Assembly: GCF_003945765.1 (NCBI RefSeq)
Contig: NZ_CP027712.1
Coordinates: forward strand, 4,278,001 to 4,342,000
Reading direction: 5' to 3'
DNA: 64,000 bases
DNA from: Pseudomonas chlororaphis subsp. chlororaphis
GTDB lineage: Bacteria > Pseudomonadota > Gammaproteobacteria > Pseudomonadales > Pseudomonadaceae
How positions within the stretch are numbered: the first letter of the stretch is position 1; each line of letters starts with the position of its first letter. The notes under the pieces are model-generated. The model was not told where the DNA came from. It saw only the letters and a list, made by a program, of their open reading frames with translations, and searched no databases. Shown one piece after another: positions 21,885-31,691 of the stretch. The position numbers and the translations under genes are program-made.

Positions 21885-22802
21885 TCAGCCCAGGCCCCGG
21901 CTCGCCAGGAACGCGCTGATGTAATCGATGAACGCCAGCACCTTGGCCGTGGCCCGCCGATGGCTGGGGTAGACCGCGAGGATATGCGGCCCGAAGCAGT
22001 CCGGGTCGATGGCGTAGTCGGCCATCACCCGCACCAGGCGGCCGTCGGCCAGGTAAGGCGCGGCGCTCCACAACGGGGTGTGCAGCAGCCCGCGCCCGGC
22101 CAGGGCATTGGCCAGCAGCAGGTCGTAATTGTCGCTGCGCAGCCGCGGCGCCCGGGGTTGCGCCAGGCTCAGGCGCTGCCCGTCCCGCTCGACCCACCAG
22201 AACTCGCGGCTGAGCAAGGGATGGCGATAGAGCAGCCATTCGTGGTCGTCGAGGGTCTGCGGCGTCACCGCCACTCCCTTGCGCGCCAGGTAGGCCGGGC
22301 TGGCGCACAAGGCCAGGCAATTGCTGCCGACCACCCGGGCGATCAACCCCGGCAGGTCGTCATGGCCTTCGCGCAGGGCCAGGTCGTAGCCGCTTTCCAG
22401 CAGGTTGACGAACTCATCGCACAGGTCCATCTGCAGGTCGATCTGCGGATACTGCTCGAGGAAACCGCCACACACCTGGTCGAGAAAGGCCTGCCCATAG
22501 GCCAGCGGCGCGGTGATCTTCAGGTTGCCGCGCAGGCCATGCTGCAACTGCTCGATTTCCTCGCCGGCCTCCTCCAGCCGCTGCAGGACCTGGCGCGCGG
22601 TGTCCAGGTAGAGCCGCCCCACTTCCGTCAGCAAGATCCGCCGGGTGCTGCGCTCGAACAAGCGCGCGCCCAGCTCGACCTCCAGGTGATTGACCGCCTT
22701 GGTCAGGGCCGAGGGGGTCTTGCCCAACTGCTCGGCGGCGCGGCTGAAACTGCCCATCTGCGCGGTGACCACGAACATTTTCAGTGCACTCAACTTGTCC
22801 AT
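21885..22802 (-). CDS. LysR-family transcriptional regulator
   Basis: Regulator of 305 residues. The N-terminal helix-turn-helix includes GSFSRAAEQLGKTPSALTKA and the C-terminal half is an effector domain of the AaeR/DsdC-like LysR group. Start 22802 (MDKLSALKMF) is the family-typical N-terminus; the frame stays open upstream to 23315 but there it is antisense to the divergent amidohydrolase gene. The 103-base divergent gap suggests that it controls the amidohydrolase at 22906. Confidence 0.88.
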   Translation of the reverse strand: MDKLSALKMFVVTAQMGSFSRAAEQLGKTPSALTKAVNHLEVELGARLFERSTRRILLTEVGRLYLDTARQVLQRLEEAGEEIEQLQHGLRGNLKITAPLAYGQAFLDQVCGGFLEQYPQIDLQMDLCDEFVNLLESGYDLALREGHDDLPGLIARVVGSNCLALCASPAYLARKGVAVTPQTLDDHEWLLYRHPLLSREFWWVERDGQRLSLAQPRAPRLRSDNYDLLLANALAGRGLLHTPLWSAAPYLADGRLVRVMADYAIDPDCFGPHILAVYPSHRRATAKVLAFIDYISAFLASRGLG

Positions 22803-22905
22803 GCTTTTTCCATTCAGGCAAAAACGTTTTTCGTCAGCGAGGCGTTCTGTCGGCTCTGGCAAGCCAATAAGCTGGCCATCAGACGCAATAACAAGGAAAT
22901 ACTCA

Positions 22906-24648
22906 ATGAAAAGATTCATCCCGAATCTGCTGACGATTGCAGTGAGTTTTGCCTCAATGGAAGCCATGGCCGCCACCGATCTGGTGCTGTTCAACGGCCA
23001 GGTGTTCACCGCCGACCGCGCCCAACCCAAGGCCCAGGCCCTGGCGGTGGCCGACGGCAAGGTGCTGCAGGTGGGCAGCGACGCGCAGATCAAGGCCCTG
23101 ATCGAAACCGGCACCCGGGTCATCGACCTGGGCGGCAAGACCCTGATGCCCGGCCTGATCGACAGCCATTCCCACGCGATCTTCGGCGGCCTGGAAATGA
23201 CCTCGGCCAACATGCAGGACGAGGTGGTCGGTCTCGACGAGCTGGAGAAAAAGCTGCGTGCCTGGCGCGACGACGGCAAGGCCAGGCATGGCGATGTCCT
23301 CGGCATCGCCGGCATGAGCTCGGCCTACTGGGCCCAGGCCGAAGCCCTGGGCCAGCGCTTCAACGCCGGCGAATGGGCCAGGGTGCCGGTGGTGTTCACC
23401 GGTAGCGATCACCATACCGCCTGGGCCAACAATGCGATGCTCGAGCGCGCCGGCATCGACGCCGCTCTGCTCAAGAACCTGCCGCAGGCCGAGCGCGACA
23501 CCATCGGCAAGCTCGCCGACGGCCGCCCCAACGGCTTCCTGGTGGATGCCGGCTGGGACCGGGTCGCGGCGAAAATGCCGGTGCCCAGCGCCGCCGCCCT
23601 GCTCAACGCGGCGCAATCGGCGGTGCGCTACAACAACAGCCTGGGCATCACCGCCTGGATGGACCCGGCGGCCAACGCGGCTCCCGGCGAGGCGGTATTC
23701 GCCCTCAAGCCCACCGCCCAGACCGTCGGTGTGCTGCCGGCCTACAAGGCGCTGGCCGAGAGCGGCGGCATGAGCGCCCATGTCGCCGCGCTGCTGGTGG
23801 CCAACCCGAAAAGCCTTCCTGCCGACCTCGACGTCCTGGAGCAGGTGCGCCAGCAATTCCAGGGCATCCCCAACCTGACCCTGCCCGGGGTCAAGATCTT
23901 CGCCGACGGGGTGATCGAGTACCCGGCCCAGAGCGCGGCGATGATCGATCCCTACAGCAACTCGCACAAACAGGGCGAACTGCTGATCGATCCCGAGCAT
24001 TTCGGTGAGCTGGTCAGCGCCATCGACCAGCGCGGCTGGCGGGTGCACATCCATGCGATCGGCGACCGCGCGGTGCGCGAATCCCTCAACGGCATCGCCC
24101 AGGCGCGCAAGGACCGCCAGAGCGGCATCGCCCACTCCATCACGCACCTGCAGATGGTCAACCCGAAAGAGTTCGCCCGCTTCAAGCCGCTGGGGGTCAT
24201 CGCCTCGATGCAACTGCTGTGGGCCTCGGCGGACGACTACACCCTGGACATGATCAAGCCCTACGTCAGCGCCCTGGCCTTCCGTTACCAGTACCCGGCG
24301 CATTCCCTGCTCAAGCAGGGCGCGACCCTCGCCGGGGCCAGCGACTGGCCGGTGTCCTCGCCCAACCCGTGGAACGCCATCGCCCAGGCCATCACCCGCA
24401 AGGGGCCGCTGGGGGTGCTCAACGCCGACGAGCGCCTGGACCGCGAAACCATGTTCTACGCCTACACCCTCAATGCCGCCCGCGCCATCGGCCTGGAGCA
24501 ACGGATCGGCTCGCTGAGCGCCGGCAAACAGGCCGATTTCATCGTGCTGGACCGCGACGTGTTCAAGGTCGACGAAAAGGCCCTGCACGAAACCCAGGTG
24601 CTGCAGACCTGGTTCGCCGGCCGCGAAGTCTACGCCCGGCCTCTCTAA
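22906..24648 (+). CDS. Exported amidohydrolase, YtcJ/amidohydrolase-3 family
   Basis: Metal-dependent amidohydrolase of 580 residues with a Sec signal peptide (1-22, cut after AMA), so it likely acts in the periplasm. The metal-binding HxH is H88/H90 in PGLIDSHSHAIFGG. Further ligands are likely in VHIHAIGDRAV and SITHLQ, and DWPVSSPNPW near the end is typical of the YtcJ branch. Start 22906 has AAGGAA eight bases upstream. The family hydrolyses amides, hydantoin-like rings or N-formimino groups; the substrate here is not known. The divergent LysR gene probably regulates it. Confidence 0.88.
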   Translation: MKRFIPNLLTIAVSFASMEAMAATDLVLFNGQVFTADRAQPKAQALAVADGKVLQVGSDAQIKALIETGTRVIDLGGKTLMPGLIDSHSHAIFGGLEMTSANMQDEVVGLDELEKKLRAWRDDGKARHGDVLGIAGMSSAYWAQAEALGQRFNAGEWARVPVVFTGSDHHTAWANNAMLERAGIDAALLKNLPQAERDTIGKLADGRPNGFLVDAGWDRVAAKMPVPSAAALLNAAQSAVRYNNSLGITAWMDPAANAAPGEAVFALKPTAQTVGVLPAYKALAESGGMSAHVAALLVANPKSLPADLDVLEQVRQQFQGIPNLTLPGVKIFADGVIEYPAQSAAMIDPYSNSHKQGELLIDPEHFGELVSAIDQRGWRVHIHAIGDRAVRESLNGIAQARKDRQSGIAHSITHLQMVNPKEFARFKPLGVIASMQLLWASADDYTLDMIKPYVSALAFRYQYPAHSLLKQGATLAGASDWPVSSPNPWNAIAQAITRKGPLGVLNADERLDRETMFYAYTLNAARAIGLEQRIGSLSAGKQADFIVLDRDVFKVDEKALHETQVLQTWFAGREVYARPL

Positions 24649-24764
24649 TCCGATCCGTCTGAAAACCAGCTGATCCACTGCCCCGCCCCACGTCCTTGCG
24701 TGTGGGCCGGCGCAGCCTTGCCCGAAACCTGCCCATAACAATCACAACAATACGGGACGCCCAC

Positions 24765-25502
24765 ATGAAGACCCTCAGCCTGTTCGCCATCGGTGCCTTG
24801 AGCCTGTTGCCCCTGGGCAGCCAGGCCCTGCCCTTGAACGATGACTTTGCCGTGGAACTGGAACTGACCCTGGCCAGCGACTACCGCACCCGCGGCATTT
24901 CCCAGACCCAGAACGACCCCGCCGCCCAGGCCGCGGCGACCCTGCTGCACAGCAGCGGCCTGTACCTGGGCGCCTGGACCTCCAACGTCGATTTCGGCGG
25001 CGGCCTGAAGACCCGCCAGGAAGTCGACTACTACGCCGGCTGGCTGTGGCAGGCCAGCGACGCGGTCAGCCTCGACCTGGGCTACCTCAAGTACAGCTAC
25101 CCCCGGGAAGGGCAATTCAACCAGAGCGAGGTCTACGGGATTTTCAGCGCCTACGGGTTCAGCCTGGCGGCCTATTACTCCAACGATGCACCGGGCATCG
25201 ACAGCCAGCAGAACACCCTGTACCGCTACCTCGGCTACGAAACCGAGCTGCCCCTGGGCCTGGGCTTGAAGCTGCGTTACGGCGAGATGGACTTCAAGGA
25301 CCCCCGGCTGATCTCGGCCTCGGGCCAGGGCGAGGATGCCTACCACGAATGGGAGGCCAGACTGACCCGCGAAGTGGCGGGCGTGGTGCTGGGCCTGAGC
25401 TATATCGATACCGACCTGTCGAAAAGCCAGTGCACCGGCAATTACGGGTTCAGCGACCTGTGTGGCGCGAGCTGGGTCGCCAGTGCCAGGAAGACCTTCT
25501 GA
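24765..25502 (+). CDS. TorF-family outer-membrane beta-barrel protein
   Basis: Exported protein of 245 residues with a signal peptide (1-21, cut after SQA). The rest alternates polar and hydrophobic residues with many aromatic ends, as in a small beta-barrel, and finishes in Phe (SARKTF), an outer-membrane signature. ELELTLASDYRTRGISQTQN is the hallmark opening of the TIGR02001/TorF putative porin family. It follows the amidohydrolase by 116 bases, so it could admit the substrate of that enzyme, although no shared ribosome or operon signal proves this. The ribosome site is weak (GGGACG). Confidence 0.8.
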   Translation: MKTLSLFAIGALSLLPLGSQALPLNDDFAVELELTLASDYRTRGISQTQNDPAAQAAATLLHSSGLYLGAWTSNVDFGGGLKTRQEVDYYAGWLWQASDAVSLDLGYLKYSYPREGQFNQSEVYGIFSAYGFSLAAYYSNDAPGIDSQQNTLYRYLGYETELPLGLGLKLRYGEMDFKDPRLISASGQGEDAYHEWEARLTREVAGVVLGLSYIDTDLSKSQCTGNYGFSDLCGASWVASARKTF

Positions 25503-25634
25503 ATCCCGCGGGCGCTGGTCGGCGTGAACCGATACGAAAAGCAGCGCCCTTTCGACATTTTTTTTACCAATCCCTCTCTATAGTCGGCAGTGCAACTGCT
25601 GGCGTCTTCATCACAGGTAGAGGAACGAACTGAA

Positions 25635-27293
25635 ATGGTCTTGGGCAAAGGACTGCGATTCGCGTCACTCACATCGACCCGCCTGGTGCTGCTGTTTTCC
25701 CTGGCGCTGGTGCTGCTCTACAACTTCGCCACCTGGCACGCCCTGGGCAACCTGATCAGCCTGCAAGGCCTGCACAAGCTGGCGTTCTTCGCTTCCTTCG
25801 GGCTGTTCCTGTGGGCCGCCATCACCCTGCTGCTGACCCTGGTGTCCTTCCGCTGGACCCTCAAGCCAGCGCTGAGCCTGGTGGCCCTGACCTCAGCCGC
25901 CGCCGCGTATTTCATGAACCAGTACGGCATCACCATCGACACGGTGATGGTGCAGAACGTGTTCGAGACCAACCCGGACGAAGCCGCCGCGCTGTTCAAT
26001 TTCAAGCTGCTGGGCTACCTGCTGGTGCTGGGCCTGTTGCCGGTGGTGCTGATCTGGCGCACCCCGGTGCGCTACCGGCCGTTCTTTCGCGGCCTGCTGA
26101 ACAAGCTGCTGGTGATCGCCGGCTGTGTGCTGGTGATCGCGGTCTCGGTCGGCGCCTTCTATTCCACCTACGCGCCGATCTTTCGCGAAGAAGACAAGCT
26201 GACCCACTTCATCAACCCGACCAACTACATCTACGCCCTCGGCAAATACGCCAAGCAGAGCCTGGGGGTCAAGCAACACCTGGTGGTCCAGCCGATCGGT
26301 CAGGACGCGGCGATGAGCGCCCAGGCCAGCGCCCGGGAGAAGAAGTCGCTGATGATCCTGGTGGTCGGCGAAACCGCCCGCGCCGATCACTTCTCCCTCA
26401 ACGGCTATGCCCGCGACACCAACCCGGAGCTGGCCAGGCTGGACATCCTCAATTTCACCCAGGTGCACTCCTGCGGCACCTCGACCGCGGTCTCGGTGCC
26501 GTGCATGTTCTCGATGTTTCCCCGCGGGGACTACAGCGACAAGAAGGGCAAGACCTACGAAGGCCTGCTGGATGTGCTGCAACGGGCCGGCGTGCAGGTG
26601 CTGTGGCTGGACAACAACAGCGACTGCAAGGGCACCTGCCTGCGGGTGCCGAACCGCGACATTCCCAAGACCCAGCCGAGCCCCTTCTGCGACGGCAAGA
26701 ACTGCCTGGACGAAGCCCTGCTGGTGGACCTGCAGCAGTACATCGACCACCTCGGCGACAACGCGATCATCGTCCTGCACGCCGACGGCAGCCACGGCCC
26801 GGAGTACTACGAGCGCTATCCGAAGAGCCTGGAGCGCTTCACCCCGATCTGCCACACCAACCAGCTGGGCAGTTGCAGCAGCGAGGAACTGGTGAACGTC
26901 TACGACAACACCATCCTCTACACCGACCACTTCCTGGCCCGGGTCATCGAGCTGCTCAAGCACAACCAGCAACGCTTCGACACCTCGATGCTGTACGTCT
27001 CCGACCATGGCGAGTCCCTCGGCGAAAACGGCCTGTACCTGCACGCCGCGCCCTACGCCCTGGCGCCGCAGGCGCAGACCCATGTGCCGATGCTGATGTG
27101 GTTCGGCCAGCAGGCCCTGAATGACCTGGGCATCCAGCGCGACTGCCTGCAAGGCAAGAGCGGCGAGCCGGACCTGAGCCACGACAACCTGTTCCACTCG
27201 GTGCTCGGGCTGTTCGAGATCAAGACCAGCCTGTACCAGCCGCAGCTGGACATCTTCCATTCATGCCGGCCGAACATGACCGCGGCACACTAG
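25635..27293 (+). CDS. eptA: Lipid A-type phosphoethanolamine transferase (EptA/MCR family)
   Basis: Inner-membrane enzyme of 552 residues that transfers phosphoethanolamine from phosphatidylethanolamine, typically to lipid A. Five N-terminal membrane helices (about 15-32, 47-71, 76-95, 125-142, 155-176) precede a periplasmic alkaline-phosphatase-like domain. Metal and catalytic residues are visible: E246 in VVGETARADH, acceptor T284 in SCGTSTAVSVPC, and the late VSDHGESLGENGLY with the zinc Asp-His pair. Paired cysteines in the catalytic domain match the disulfides of the family. Start 25635 has GAGGA 11 bases upstream; an ATG at 25590 is less likely. No two-component system is adjacent. Confidence 0.9.
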   Translation: MVLGKGLRFASLTSTRLVLLFSLALVLLYNFATWHALGNLISLQGLHKLAFFASFGLFLWAAITLLLTLVSFRWTLKPALSLVALTSAAAAYFMNQYGITIDTVMVQNVFETNPDEAAALFNFKLLGYLLVLGLLPVVLIWRTPVRYRPFFRGLLNKLLVIAGCVLVIAVSVGAFYSTYAPIFREEDKLTHFINPTNYIYALGKYAKQSLGVKQHLVVQPIGQDAAMSAQASAREKKSLMILVVGETARADHFSLNGYARDTNPELARLDILNFTQVHSCGTSTAVSVPCMFSMFPRGDYSDKKGKTYEGLLDVLQRAGVQVLWLDNNSDCKGTCLRVPNRDIPKTQPSPFCDGKNCLDEALLVDLQQYIDHLGDNAIIVLHADGSHGPEYYERYPKSLERFTPICHTNQLGSCSSEELVNVYDNTILYTDHFLARVIELLKHNQQRFDTSMLYVSDHGESLGENGLYLHAAPYALAPQAQTHVPMLMWFGQQALNDLGIQRDCLQGKSGEPDLSHDNLFHSVLGLFEIKTSLYQPQLDIFHSCRPNMTAAH

Positions 27294-27313
27294 CGCCGCT
27301 GGATAGCGCTTGG

Positions 27314-27425
27314 CTTCTGTAGGAGCGAACGGGCGGCGATCCGACTTGCTCGCGATGAACGATAACGCGGTGTGTCAGATACCCCGCGTCGCGGCCTTCG
27401 CGAGCAAGCTGCGCTCCTACAGAAG
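27314..27425. repeat. BIME-type REP pair
   Basis: Arms CTTCTGTAGGAGCG (27314-27327) and CGCTCCTACAGAAG (27412-27425) are perfect inverted complements. Inside lie the usual REP cores (GGGCGGCGATCCGACTTGCTCGCGATG and GCGAGCAAGCTGCG, partially overlapping). It lies between the convergent eptA and oxidoreductase genes and may stabilise or terminate both transcripts. Confidence 0.88.
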
Positions 27426-27449
27426 AAGATCGCGCACGTTCCGTAGGGT

Positions 27450-28418
27450 CTAACCGCGCTTGAGGATCAGGTCCATGACCCGGTCGGTTTTCACCGCCTC
27501 GGCGGCCAGGGCAGGATGCTGCGCTTGGCCACGGATATGGGCGTTCATGCCCAGCACGTGGTGCCACTGGATGTGCTCGGGGTTGTCGATGAACAGGCTC
27601 AGCCGTTCATCGGCGTCCAAGTGCAGCGGATGCTCGTCGAACACCGAGAAAGCGATACGCCCCTGGCTGCCGATGATCTCCACCCGATCCACCCGACGGT
27701 CCGCGACGAAGTTCCAGGCCCCCGTGCCCAGGGCGCCGCAGGCGAAGCGCCAGCTGGCGCTCACCGCGTCCTCGGCGCTGTACAGCCCGGCCTGCCGCGC
27801 GGTGAAACCGGCGACCTCGGTGATGTCCCCCAGCAGGTACTGGAACAGGTCCAGGCCGTGGCTCGCCAGGTCGGCGAAGTAACCGCCGCCGGCGATCTGG
27901 GGGTCGGTACGCCAATTGCGGCCGCCATTGCGATCGGCCTCGGACGGCGCCTTGGTCAAGGTCCAGCTCAGGTGGCGGACCTCACCGATGCGCCCGTCCC
28001 GCAGCCATTGCCGCACGTGCTGGAAGCGCGGCAGGGAACGGCGGTAGTAGGACACGAACAGGTGCAATCCGGCCCGCTGGAAAACCTGCTGCATCTCCAG
28101 GCTTTGCGCGGCGTTCAACGCCATCGGCTTTTCCACGCAGCAGTGCTTGCCGGCGGCGGCCACCCGCAAGCTGTAGGCGTGGTGACTGTCGGGCGGCGTG
28201 GCGATGTACACCGCGTCCACCTCGGGGTCGTCGATCAGCGCCTGGGCATCGGTGTAGAAACGCGCGATGCCGTGGCGCGCCGCATAGTCCCGCACCGCTT
28301 CCAGGCGCCGGCCCATCACCGCCACCAGGGCCGAACCCGGTGCCTTGTAGAAGGCCGGGCCGCTCTTGCGCTCGGTGACGCTGCCACAACCGATCATGCC
28401 CCAGCGCACAGGCGGCAT
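27450..28418 (-). CDS. Gfo/Idh/MocA-family NAD(P)-dependent oxidoreductase
   Basis: Cytoplasmic dehydrogenase of 322 residues. The N-terminal Rossmann domain opens with WGMIGCGSVTERKSGPAF, followed by the family motif VEKPMALN containing the conserved EKP lysine, and a C-terminal mixed-sheet domain with GGGYFADLASHGLDLFQYL. Relatives oxidise sugars or inositols. Start 28418 (MPPVRWG) has CAGGAG six bases upstream; ATG 28439 does not. It lies 28 bases downstream of the Dyp peroxidase stop on the same strand, so the two are probably one operon. The substrate is unknown. Confidence 0.88.
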   Translation of the reverse strand: MPPVRWGMIGCGSVTERKSGPAFYKAPGSALVAVMGRRLEAVRDYAARHGIARFYTDAQALIDDPEVDAVYIATPPDSHHAYSLRVAAAGKHCCVEKPMALNAAQSLEMQQVFQRAGLHLFVSYYRRSLPRFQHVRQWLRDGRIGEVRHLSWTLTKAPSEADRNGGRNWRTDPQIAGGGYFADLASHGLDLFQYLLGDITEVAGFTARQAGLYSAEDAVSASWRFACGALGTGAWNFVADRRVDRVEIIGSQGRIAFSVFDEHPLHLDADERLSLFIDNPEHIQWHHVLGMNAHIRGQAQHPALAAEAVKTDRVMDLILKRG

Positions 28419-28446
28419 GCCCTCTCCTGCGGTGCCCATGGGCCGG

Positions 28447-29331
28447 TCAGACCGCTTGCAGGGCGCGCAGGTCTAGGCGGCCGTCCAGCAGCGGCGGGCA
28501 CCAGTAGTAGCCGCCGGTGATCGGCCGGCTCATGCGGTACAGGCCGTCGACGATGCCGTCTTCCAGGCCGCTCATGCGTCGCAGCTGGACTTCGAAGGCC
28601 TGGAGGCTGTGGCCGAAGGCGAGGAACATCAGGCCGCCCTTGTCGCCTTCGATCCATGGCATCGAACGGCGCACCATAAAGGCCTCGGGGGTGAAGCTCT
28701 CCTGGGCGGTGCGCTTGACGTGGGCCGAGGCCGGCGCGTCGTCCAGCTCTTCGTTGTCGCTCAGGCGGCGGCCGATGATGTTGTCGCGCTCCTCCTGATG
28801 CATCGCGGCAAAGCCCTTGAAGTCGTGCTGCCATTGCTGGATCGCGGCGAAGCTGCCACCGCGCAGGCCGTCACTGCCATCGGCCAGGGCCGCGGAAACT
28901 GCCTCTTCATCGTGGGGGTTTTCGGTGCCGTCCTCGTAACCGGTCAGGTCGTGGCCGGTCTTGTGGCGGAAGGTTTCGTTCATCTGCACCAGGCGCAGCG
29001 CCGGGGCCAGGGCGGCCGCCAGGGCGTTGCCGCGGTGCAGCAGCTCGCCGCGGTCTTCGCCATGCAGCCAGACCCACAGCGCATGCTGGGTCGAAGGGTT
29101 GTCGACGCCGACGCCGGTCAGCGCCGGGAAGGCCTTGAGCCCCTGCACGCGGGCGCCCAGCGCCTTGACCAGCGACGCGCCAAACCCTGCTACCGCCGTT
29201 TTCCCGTCCACCAGCGTCAGCAGACGATCGATCGCCGCCGGCAGCGCCTCGATGGATTCGAGGGCGAAAAACAGGTGACGAGCCTGGCTCGGAACGGGGG
29301 TGGCAAGAATGCCCGGCTGGTAGTAACTCAT
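28447..29331 (-). CDS. Dyp-type heme peroxidase
   Basis: Dye-decolourising peroxidase of 294 residues without a signal peptide, so probably cytoplasmic or encapsulated. The GxxDG signature is GYEDGTENP with distal D134, and the likely proximal heme ligand is H204 in ASAHVKR. TGGYYWCPP near the C-terminus is typical of the YfeX-like subgroup. It is followed by a Gfo/Idh oxidoreductase in the same direction. A second Dyp gene is found at 60046-60993, but the two proteins differ widely in sequence. Confidence 0.9.
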   Translation of the reverse strand: MSYYQPGILATPVPSQARHLFFALESIEALPAAIDRLLTLVDGKTAVAGFGASLVKALGARVQGLKAFPALTGVGVDNPSTQHALWVWLHGEDRGELLHRGNALAAALAPALRLVQMNETFRHKTGHDLTGYEDGTENPHDEEAVSAALADGSDGLRGGSFAAIQQWQHDFKGFAAMHQEERDNIIGRRLSDNEELDDAPASAHVKRTAQESFTPEAFMVRRSMPWIEGDKGGLMFLAFGHSLQAFEVQLRRMSGLEDGIVDGLYRMSRPITGGYYWCPPLLDGRLDLRALQAV

Positions 29332-29431
29332 AGCGACTCCTTGAAGAAAGCCCGGAGTTTACCCGGAGCACCACAATTTGTGGGGGTTTAGACACCCATG
29401 AAGTGATGCGGTGAATGGCCACGCCCCTGTC

Positions 29432-30475
29432 CTACGCCTGACCGCCCTCTTCCCGATAGGCACTGGGGCTGAGGCCGGTCCAGCGCTTGAACGCCCGGCG
29501 AAAACTGCGCACGTCGCTGTAGCCCACCGCCTCGGTGATGCGCTCGATGGACAGCTGCGGGTTGGCCAGCAGGCTCAGGGTGCGCGCCCGGCGCACCTGC
29601 TCCAGCAACGCGTCGAAGGTCAGGTCGTGCTCGCTCAGGCGCCGGCGCAGGGTGCGCCCGCTCATGTTCAGGTCGCTGGCGACCTGGTCGATATGGCTGC
29701 CCTGGGTCAGGTCGCGGGAGATGGCCCGCTCCACCGCCTGGATCAGGTCCAGCTTGCGGTGCACCTGGGCGCTTTCCAGTTCCAGCAGCTTGAGCGCCTG
29801 GCGCAGGGCCACGGCGTGGTGGTTGGGCAGGCGCGTATCAAGCCATTCGCCGGCGATGACCATGCGGTTGTGCAGGCAGCCGAAGTGCACGTCCGGCCCC
29901 AGCAGGCGCAGGTACTCGTCCTGGTAGGCCGGGGCGGCGTGCATGAACTCTACCCGCAGCGCCTGGAAATCGGCGCCGACCAGGGCGCGGCCATAGACCG
30001 GCAGGCTGGCGAAGAACTCTTCGACGGCAAAGATCTGTACGTCGCTGTAGGGCAGCCGGCATTCGACCTCGACGAAAAATTCGTCGCCCTGCTGCCGTAC
30101 CGTGCAGCTGACGATGCCGCCCGAGGTGTGCTGGTGGCGGATGCCGATGTCGAAGGCATCGCGCAGGGTCTTGCACAGCGACAGCACATGCCCCAGCAGG
30201 CCCAGGGTGCCGAGCACGTTCTGGTGCCCGACCCACAGGCCCAGGCCCTGCCGGGGCAAGGCCTTGAGCGCGCGCTGGATCATCGCCACGGCCTGGCGGT
30301 AGGAGATGCGTTGCGCAGGGTCCTGCAGGTCGTCGAGGGTGAAGCCCAGGCCGCGGCACAGGGTGTGCGGGTCGACGCCGTGGCTGCCGGCGACTTCGGC
30401 CAGGGTCTGCAACAAAAAGGGCGAAACCAGGGCCAGTTGGTACTGTGGATCGACGGCTTTCATCTGCATGGGCAT
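29432..30475 (-). CDS. sphR: AraC-family regulator, probable sphingosine-responsive SphR
   Basis: AraC/XylS regulator of about 347 residues. The N-terminal ligand domain (to about 225) is of the type found in OruR/GbdR-like proteins. The C-terminal double helix-turn-helix includes HIDQVASDLNMSGRTLRRRL and YSDVRSFRRAFKRWTGLSPS. It is divergent from the sphA-like gene with about 265 bases between, the arrangement of P. aeruginosa sphR-sphA (PA5324-PA5325), where SphR activates sphA and sphBCD on sphingosine. The start is uncertain: ATG 30475, 30469 or 30463 are possible, and the frame extends to 30535. The sphR assignment rests on gene context. Confidence 0.78.
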   Translation of the reverse strand: MPMQMKAVDPQYQLALVSPFLLQTLAEVAGSHGVDPHTLCRGLGFTLDDLQDPAQRISYRQAVAMIQRALKALPRQGLGLWVGHQNVLGTLGLLGHVLSLCKTLRDAFDIGIRHQHTSGGIVSCTVRQQGDEFFVEVECRLPYSDVQIFAVEEFFASLPVYGRALVGADFQALRVEFMHAAPAYQDEYLRLLGPDVHFGCLHNRMVIAGEWLDTRLPNHHAVALRQALKLLELESAQVHRKLDLIQAVERAISRDLTQGSHIDQVASDLNMSGRTLRRRLSEHDLTFDALLEQVRRARTLSLLANPQLSIERITEAVGYSDVRSFRRAFKRWTGLSPSAYREEGGQA

Positions 30476-30740
30476 CGGGTCCCGAGCCGGTTCGGCTGCA
30501 ATGCTTATTCTGGTTATGCGCCCCGCTCCCATCACCGCCAGGGCGAGGCGAGCGCCCGCTCAGCATAGCGTTTTCCGCTCGCGTTCACGGAAGGATGTAA
30601 CAAGTCATTGCAGGCTGGCCGCGAAAGTCCCCCTCAGTGGCCGCCAATACCCTGCCTGCCCGGGCGCCGAAGGCTTATTCCTATGGGGCGGCCGGAAACC
30701 GGCCCACTGCGCGCCCACTGACAATAATAAGAGCCCGAAC

Positions 30741-31691
30741 ATGAATTCGACCCGCACCCATCTCTCCCGGCGCCTCGCCGCCAGCCTGGCCTGCCTCGCC
30801 GCCCTGCCCGCCCTGGCCCCGGCCAGCGAATCCGGGGTCGACAATATCGGCCCCGGCACCGACGGTTTTTTCATCCTGCCGCTGGATGTCAACGGCCTGC
30901 CGGACCACATGTTCGCCTTCAACCTGTATTACAACCACTACGAAGCGCGGAAGCTGAATATCAGCTCCCTGGGCGGCAAGGTGCCGGACGTGCGGATCGT
31001 CTCCGACGCGATCATTCCCCGCCTCGACTACCTGAGCCCGCTGCGGGTATTCGGTGGGCGACTCGGCGGCTACGTGGCGCAGCCCTATCTGCGTCAGCAG
31101 GTGGGGGTCTTCGGCCTCAAGGACCAGCGCGAAAGCATGGGCGACACCACCATCGCGCCGATCATCCTGTGGGACCTGGGCAAGAACTTGACCCTGGGCG
31201 CCGCCGTGGAAATCACCATTCCCACCGGCAAGTACGACGCGACGCGCCTGGCCAATACCAGCAACAACTTCTACACCTACAAGCCGCTGGTTTCGGTGAC
31301 CTGGCTGCCGACCCCGCGTACCGAGCTGTCGCTGAAGACCACCTACAGCTTCAACGAGGAAAACCACGCCACCGACTACAAGTCCGGGCAGATTTTCCAC
31401 TTCGACTATTGCGCCAGCTACAAGGTGACCGACAACCTGAGCCTGGGGCTCAACGGCTACTACCTGAAGCAGACCAGCGACGACAAACAGTACGGCCGCA
31501 CCGTGCAGTTTCTCGGCGAGGACGTGGACGACGGCGTGCGCGGCCAGGTGTTCGCCATCGGCCCGGCGCTGTACCTGACCTTCCTCAAGTACGCCAGCGC
31601 GGAGATCCGCTGGGCCAAGGAGTTCGACGTGGAGAACCGGCCCGAGGGCGAGATGCTGTGGGCCAAGCTGACGATTCCGTTCAGCCTGTGA
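30741..31691 (+). CDS. sphA: Outer-membrane SphA/MetA-type transporter (phenol-degradation meta-pathway family)
   Basis: Exported beta-barrel protein of 316 residues. The signal peptide (about 1-29) contains an Arg-rich start and ALPALAPASES. The barrel has repeated amphipathic strands such as LGAAVEITIPTGKYDATR and LSLKTTYSFNEEN, and ends LTIPFSL. The PTGKYD motif and NIGPGTDGFFILPLD opening are typical of the SphA/MetA family. In P. aeruginosa SphA is strongly induced by sphingosine and is thought to help uptake or tolerance. The divergent AraC gene and convergent sphB-like operon reproduce that locus. Confidence 0.8.
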   Translation: MNSTRTHLSRRLAASLACLAALPALAPASESGVDNIGPGTDGFFILPLDVNGLPDHMFAFNLYYNHYEARKLNISSLGGKVPDVRIVSDAIIPRLDYLSPLRVFGGRLGGYVAQPYLRQQVGVFGLKDQRESMGDTTIAPIILWDLGKNLTLGAAVEITIPTGKYDATRLANTSNNFYTYKPLVSVTWLPTPRTELSLKTTYSFNEENHATDYKSGQIFHFDYCASYKVTDNLSLGLNGYYLKQTSDDKQYGRTVQFLGEDVDDGVRGQVFAIGPALYLTFLKYASAEIRWAKEFDVENRPEGEMLWAKLTIPFSL